From NCBI GenBank assembly GCA_905479595.1, contig CAJQND010000126.1:1-6953 (forward strand): a stretch of DNA of 6,953 bases, in the 5' to 3' direction. The notes under the pieces were generated by a model, which was not told the origin of the DNA, searched no databases, and saw only the letters and a list, made by a program, of their open reading frames with translations. The stretch's first letter is position 1. Each line of letters starts with the position of its first letter. This DNA is from an uncultured Hyphomicrobiales bacterium (GTDB lineage Bacteria; Pseudomonadota; Alphaproteobacteria; Rhizobiales; CAJQND01). This document shows, in pieces, positions 6,458 to 6,953 of this stretch. The position numbers were made by a program, and so were the translations under genes.

Positions 6458-6891
6458 TTATTTTCCATATCTGGAAACCGGAACGCATATGCCATGTGCC
6501 TTTGCCACCATCGTGACAGATGCACCTCACACACGCGCTCCCCGTCATGGGCGTGGATCATCATTTCCTCGCCAGACAGAATGGCTGCATGTTTGGCAGG
6601 CAGATGGCCCCGCCAACGAAACAGCACCACATCGCCCGGTTTGCGCGCGGCAAGATCGATGGCGCACATGTATCGGTCTGCTGCTTGCGCCAACCGTTCT
6701 TCACGGTCTGCTTCCGCCCAACTTGAACTGTAAGACCCTGCGGCTTCCGGCTCCGGCCCGCACACTGCGCGCCACACCCCACGCACCAGGCCAAGGCAAT
6801 CACAACCAACGCCCTTAAGGCTTGCCTGGTGACGATAAGGCGTGCCTATCCAGCTGCGTGCTTCTGCGATCACGGGGTCAGGCAATGTCAT
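6454..6891 (-). CDS. NlpC/P60-family tail peptidase (GTA g14-type)
   Basis: From the chosen start the protein has 145 residues. It carries the NlpC/P60 papain-like core: SWIGTPYRHQASLKGVGCDCLGL, with nucleophile Cys32 in the DCLGL motif; then RKPGDVVLFRW (83-93); catalytic His101 in AKHAAIL; and a third polar residue in MIHAH (His113/His115). Related GTA and phage tail-tip peptidases cut peptide crosslinks to help DNA cross the cell wall. The frame is open to an ATG at 6933. I prefer the ATG at 6891 because the upstream DUF2163 gene appears to read through 6933 and end at 6878. This gives a 14-base overlap and a length close to the family's usual ~145-150 residues. The stop overlaps the megatron ATG by four bases. 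Confidence 0.88.
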   Translation of the reverse strand: MTLPDPVIAEARSWIGTPYRHQASLKGVGCDCLGLVRGVWRAVCGPEPEAAGSYSSSWAEADREERLAQAADRYMCAIDLAARKPGDVVLFRWRGHLPAKHAAILSGEEMMIHAHDGERVCEVHLSRWWQRHMAYAFRFPDMENK

Positions 6892-6953
6892 TTTTGGTGA
6901 ATCCAAGGCTGCTGCCGTCATTGGTTGTGTCATCGCGGTTGGGATAGGAAATT
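6878..6953 (-). CDS. C-terminal end of DUF2163 tail hub protein (GTA g13-type), partial
   Basis: The last 24 codons before a TGA at 6880-6878 read ISYPNRDDTTNDGSSLGF and a short tail. DUF2163/BR0599-type proteins end with a tyrosine-proline turn followed by an acidic stretch and DGGSL, so YP...NDGSSL fits well. In RcGTA this gene (g13, hub) lies immediately upstream of the NlpC/P60 gene, exactly as here. The rest of the gene is outside the window. The call is based on a short motif plus gene order. The alternative frame ending at 6930 (NFLSQPR) has no recognisable motif. Confidence 0.6.
   Translation of the reverse strand, partial: ISYPNRDDTTNDGSSLGFTKNDIA

Noticed and set aside
6324..6818. 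Plus-strand ORF of 164 codons
   Set aside because: It is antisense to the NlpC/P60 peptidase and the megatron start, with low-complexity Pro/Ala/Arg composition produced by the GC-rich opposite strand.

Overview
The window reads as an alphaproteobacterial gene transfer agent (GTA)-like or GTA-related prophage segment, with every recognisable gene on the minus strand. The assignment rests on the order DUF2163 hub C-terminus, NlpC/P60 tail peptidase, ~1,300-residue multidomain baseplate 'megatron'. This matches g13-g14-g15 of the Rhodobacter capsulatus GTA. A holin whose sequence fits the GTA_holin_3TM family lies further downstream. The exact genus cannot be read from this sequence.

Layout in the direction of transcription (right to left). 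(1) 6953-6878 holds the last 24 codons of a DUF2163 (g13-type) protein. (2) 6891-6454 is an NlpC/P60 peptidase, which I start at an internal ATG. (3) 6457-2548 is the megatron gene, broken by a frameshift near 3385 into a 1,042-codon ORF and an overlapping 297-codon ORF. Joined, they give about 1,302 residues. (4) 2551-2294 is an unrecognised 85-aa protein. (5) 2301-1954 and 1964-1668 are two small multi-spanning membrane proteins. (6) 1651-1040 is a GH24 (T4-type) endolysin with an intact E-D-T triad. (7) 1034-558 is a GTA_holin_3TM-type holin. (8) 489-124 is a small SleB-like (Hydrolase_2) wall-hydrolase homologue that lacks the expected first Glu. (9) 43-1 is the N-terminus of an IS630-family transposase running off the window, with a non-coding element end between it and the SleB-like gene.

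From the hub gene to the second membrane protein, each gene overlaps the next by 4-14 bases, which suggests one polycistronic message with coupled translation. The lysis genes follow 5-16 bases apart with recognisable Shine-Dalgarno sequences. The SleB-like gene stands 68 bases further on. The inferred division of work is tail-tip and baseplate assembly with peptidoglycan penetration (hub, peptidase, megatron), then cell lysis for particle release (membrane proteins, endolysin, holin). The broken megatron and the flanking IS suggest the element may be decaying, unless the frameshift is a sequencing error.

There is no gene-free stretch above 300 bases. I saw no RNA gene, CRISPR array or convincing terminator.
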